A stretch of DNA of 64,000 bases from positions 186,001 to 250,000 of the forward strand of contig NZ_BAXZ01000005.1 in NCBI RefSeq assembly GCF_000684975.1. Reading direction: 5' to 3'. The notes under the pieces are model-generated. The model had not been told where the DNA came from, made no database searches, and worked only from the letters and a program-made list of their open reading frames with translations. This stretch comes from Paraburkholderia acidipaludis NBRC 101816 (GTDB lineage: Bacteria; Pseudomonadota; Gammaproteobacteria; Burkholderiales; Burkholderiaceae). The position numbers and the translations under genes were made by a program. This document shows positions 63,872 through 64,000 of this stretch, in pieces. How positions within the stretch are numbered: the first letter of the stretch is position 1; every line of letters starts with the position of its first letter.

Positions 63872-63999
63872 TAAGCGTTGCGATGTATCAGTCCCTTGAA
63901 CACCGTCGCGATTACGATGCGCATGTCGAGCCCGAAGGACCAGTTACTGAGGTAATAGAGATCATGTTCGACGCGCCCCTGCATCTTCTCGACGCGATC
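63868..63999 (-). CDS. Priming glycosyltransferase, C-terminal end
   Basis: The window ends inside this gene; only the last 43 codons are visible. The residues RVEHDLYYLSNWSFGLDMRIVIATVFKG and the ending NAY match the C-terminus of polyprenyl phosphate hexose-1-phosphate transferases (WcaJ/PssY type), which start repeat-unit synthesis on undecaprenyl phosphate. It would be the first visible gene of the exopolysaccharide operon and fits the position. Its stop overlaps the proposed wza start. Confidence 0.85.
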   Translation of the reverse strand, partial: DRVEKMQGRVEHDLYYLSNWSFGLDMRIVIATVFKGLIHRNAY

Positions 64000-64000
64000 T

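Noticed and set aside
52200..63999. Cepacian biosynthesis cluster
   Set aside because: The export genes resemble it, but wecB, wecC and WecG-type genes and few glycosyltransferases point to a different polymer.

Overview
The window looks like chromosome 1 of a beta-proteobacterium of the Burkholderia sensu lato group (Burkholderia, Paraburkholderia, Caballeronia or a close relative). I infer this from the high-GC coding style, the order recA-recX-DUF2889-sucC-sucD-TerC-pilin-pglL, the order miaB-phoH-ybeY-corC-lnt-glyQ-glyS-gmhB-plsC, and an exopolysaccharide locus of the Wza/Wzb/Wzc type. I cannot name the species from sequence alone.

Layout. (1) 1-9.2 kb: a cut-off MazG-like pyrophosphohydrolase, then a leftward block: SOS genes recA and recX, a DUF2889 protein, succinyl-CoA synthetase (sucC, sucD), a TerC-family membrane protein, a type IV pilin and its likely O-glycosyltransferase PglL. 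(2) 9.2-13.5 kb: a two-component system divergent from recA and an MHS-type transporter with a large extracytoplasmic insertion. (3) 13.6-24.2 kb: a tRNA-Met(CAT) carrying a roughly 10.5-kb integrative island. The island has two related P4-type integrases, an HNH protein, an AlpA-like regulator with a DUF3631 ATPase-like protein, an AT-rich repeat patch that could be a replication origin, and a leftward set of poorly characterised genes (DUF1643, a 201-aa and a 68-aa protein, an LprI-like protein with zinc ribbon, a membrane-anchored protein). An XRE regulator lies divergent to that set, with two matched operators. Short G-rich repeats and a partial copy of the tRNA 3' end mark the two island edges. 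(4) 24.4-38 kb: core or variable genes: a GntR regulator with dgoD, a CopD-like protein, a diheme plus triheme cytochrome c pair, a PAQR-family protein, an RhlE-type helicase, a ferritin-like protein, a small lipoprotein, a HAD phosphatase, and an MFS exporter with a divergent LysR regulator. (5) 39.2-51.6 kb: housekeeping genes for tRNA modification, rRNA maturation, lipoprotein acylation, glycyl-tRNA synthetase, heptose and phospholipid synthesis. (6) 51.7-64 kb: a Wzx/Wzy-type exopolysaccharide locus of visibly lower GC in its distal half. Its wecB, wecC and WecG-like genes point to a polymer containing N-acetylmannosaminuronic acid, and it ends with a polysaccharide lyase.

How genes cooperate. 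The pilin and PglL should form a substrate-enzyme pair. The exopolysaccharide operon runs leftward from a cut-off priming glycosyltransferase through export and kinase genes, sugar-nucleotide synthesis, flippase, polymerase and glycosyltransferases to a lyase. The points most worth a second look are the XRE-controlled island operon with its paired operators, the Walker-B-altered DUF3631 protein beside a candidate origin, the pilin gene with a 49-residue leader behind a terminator-like hairpin, and the compact ManNAcA polymer locus.
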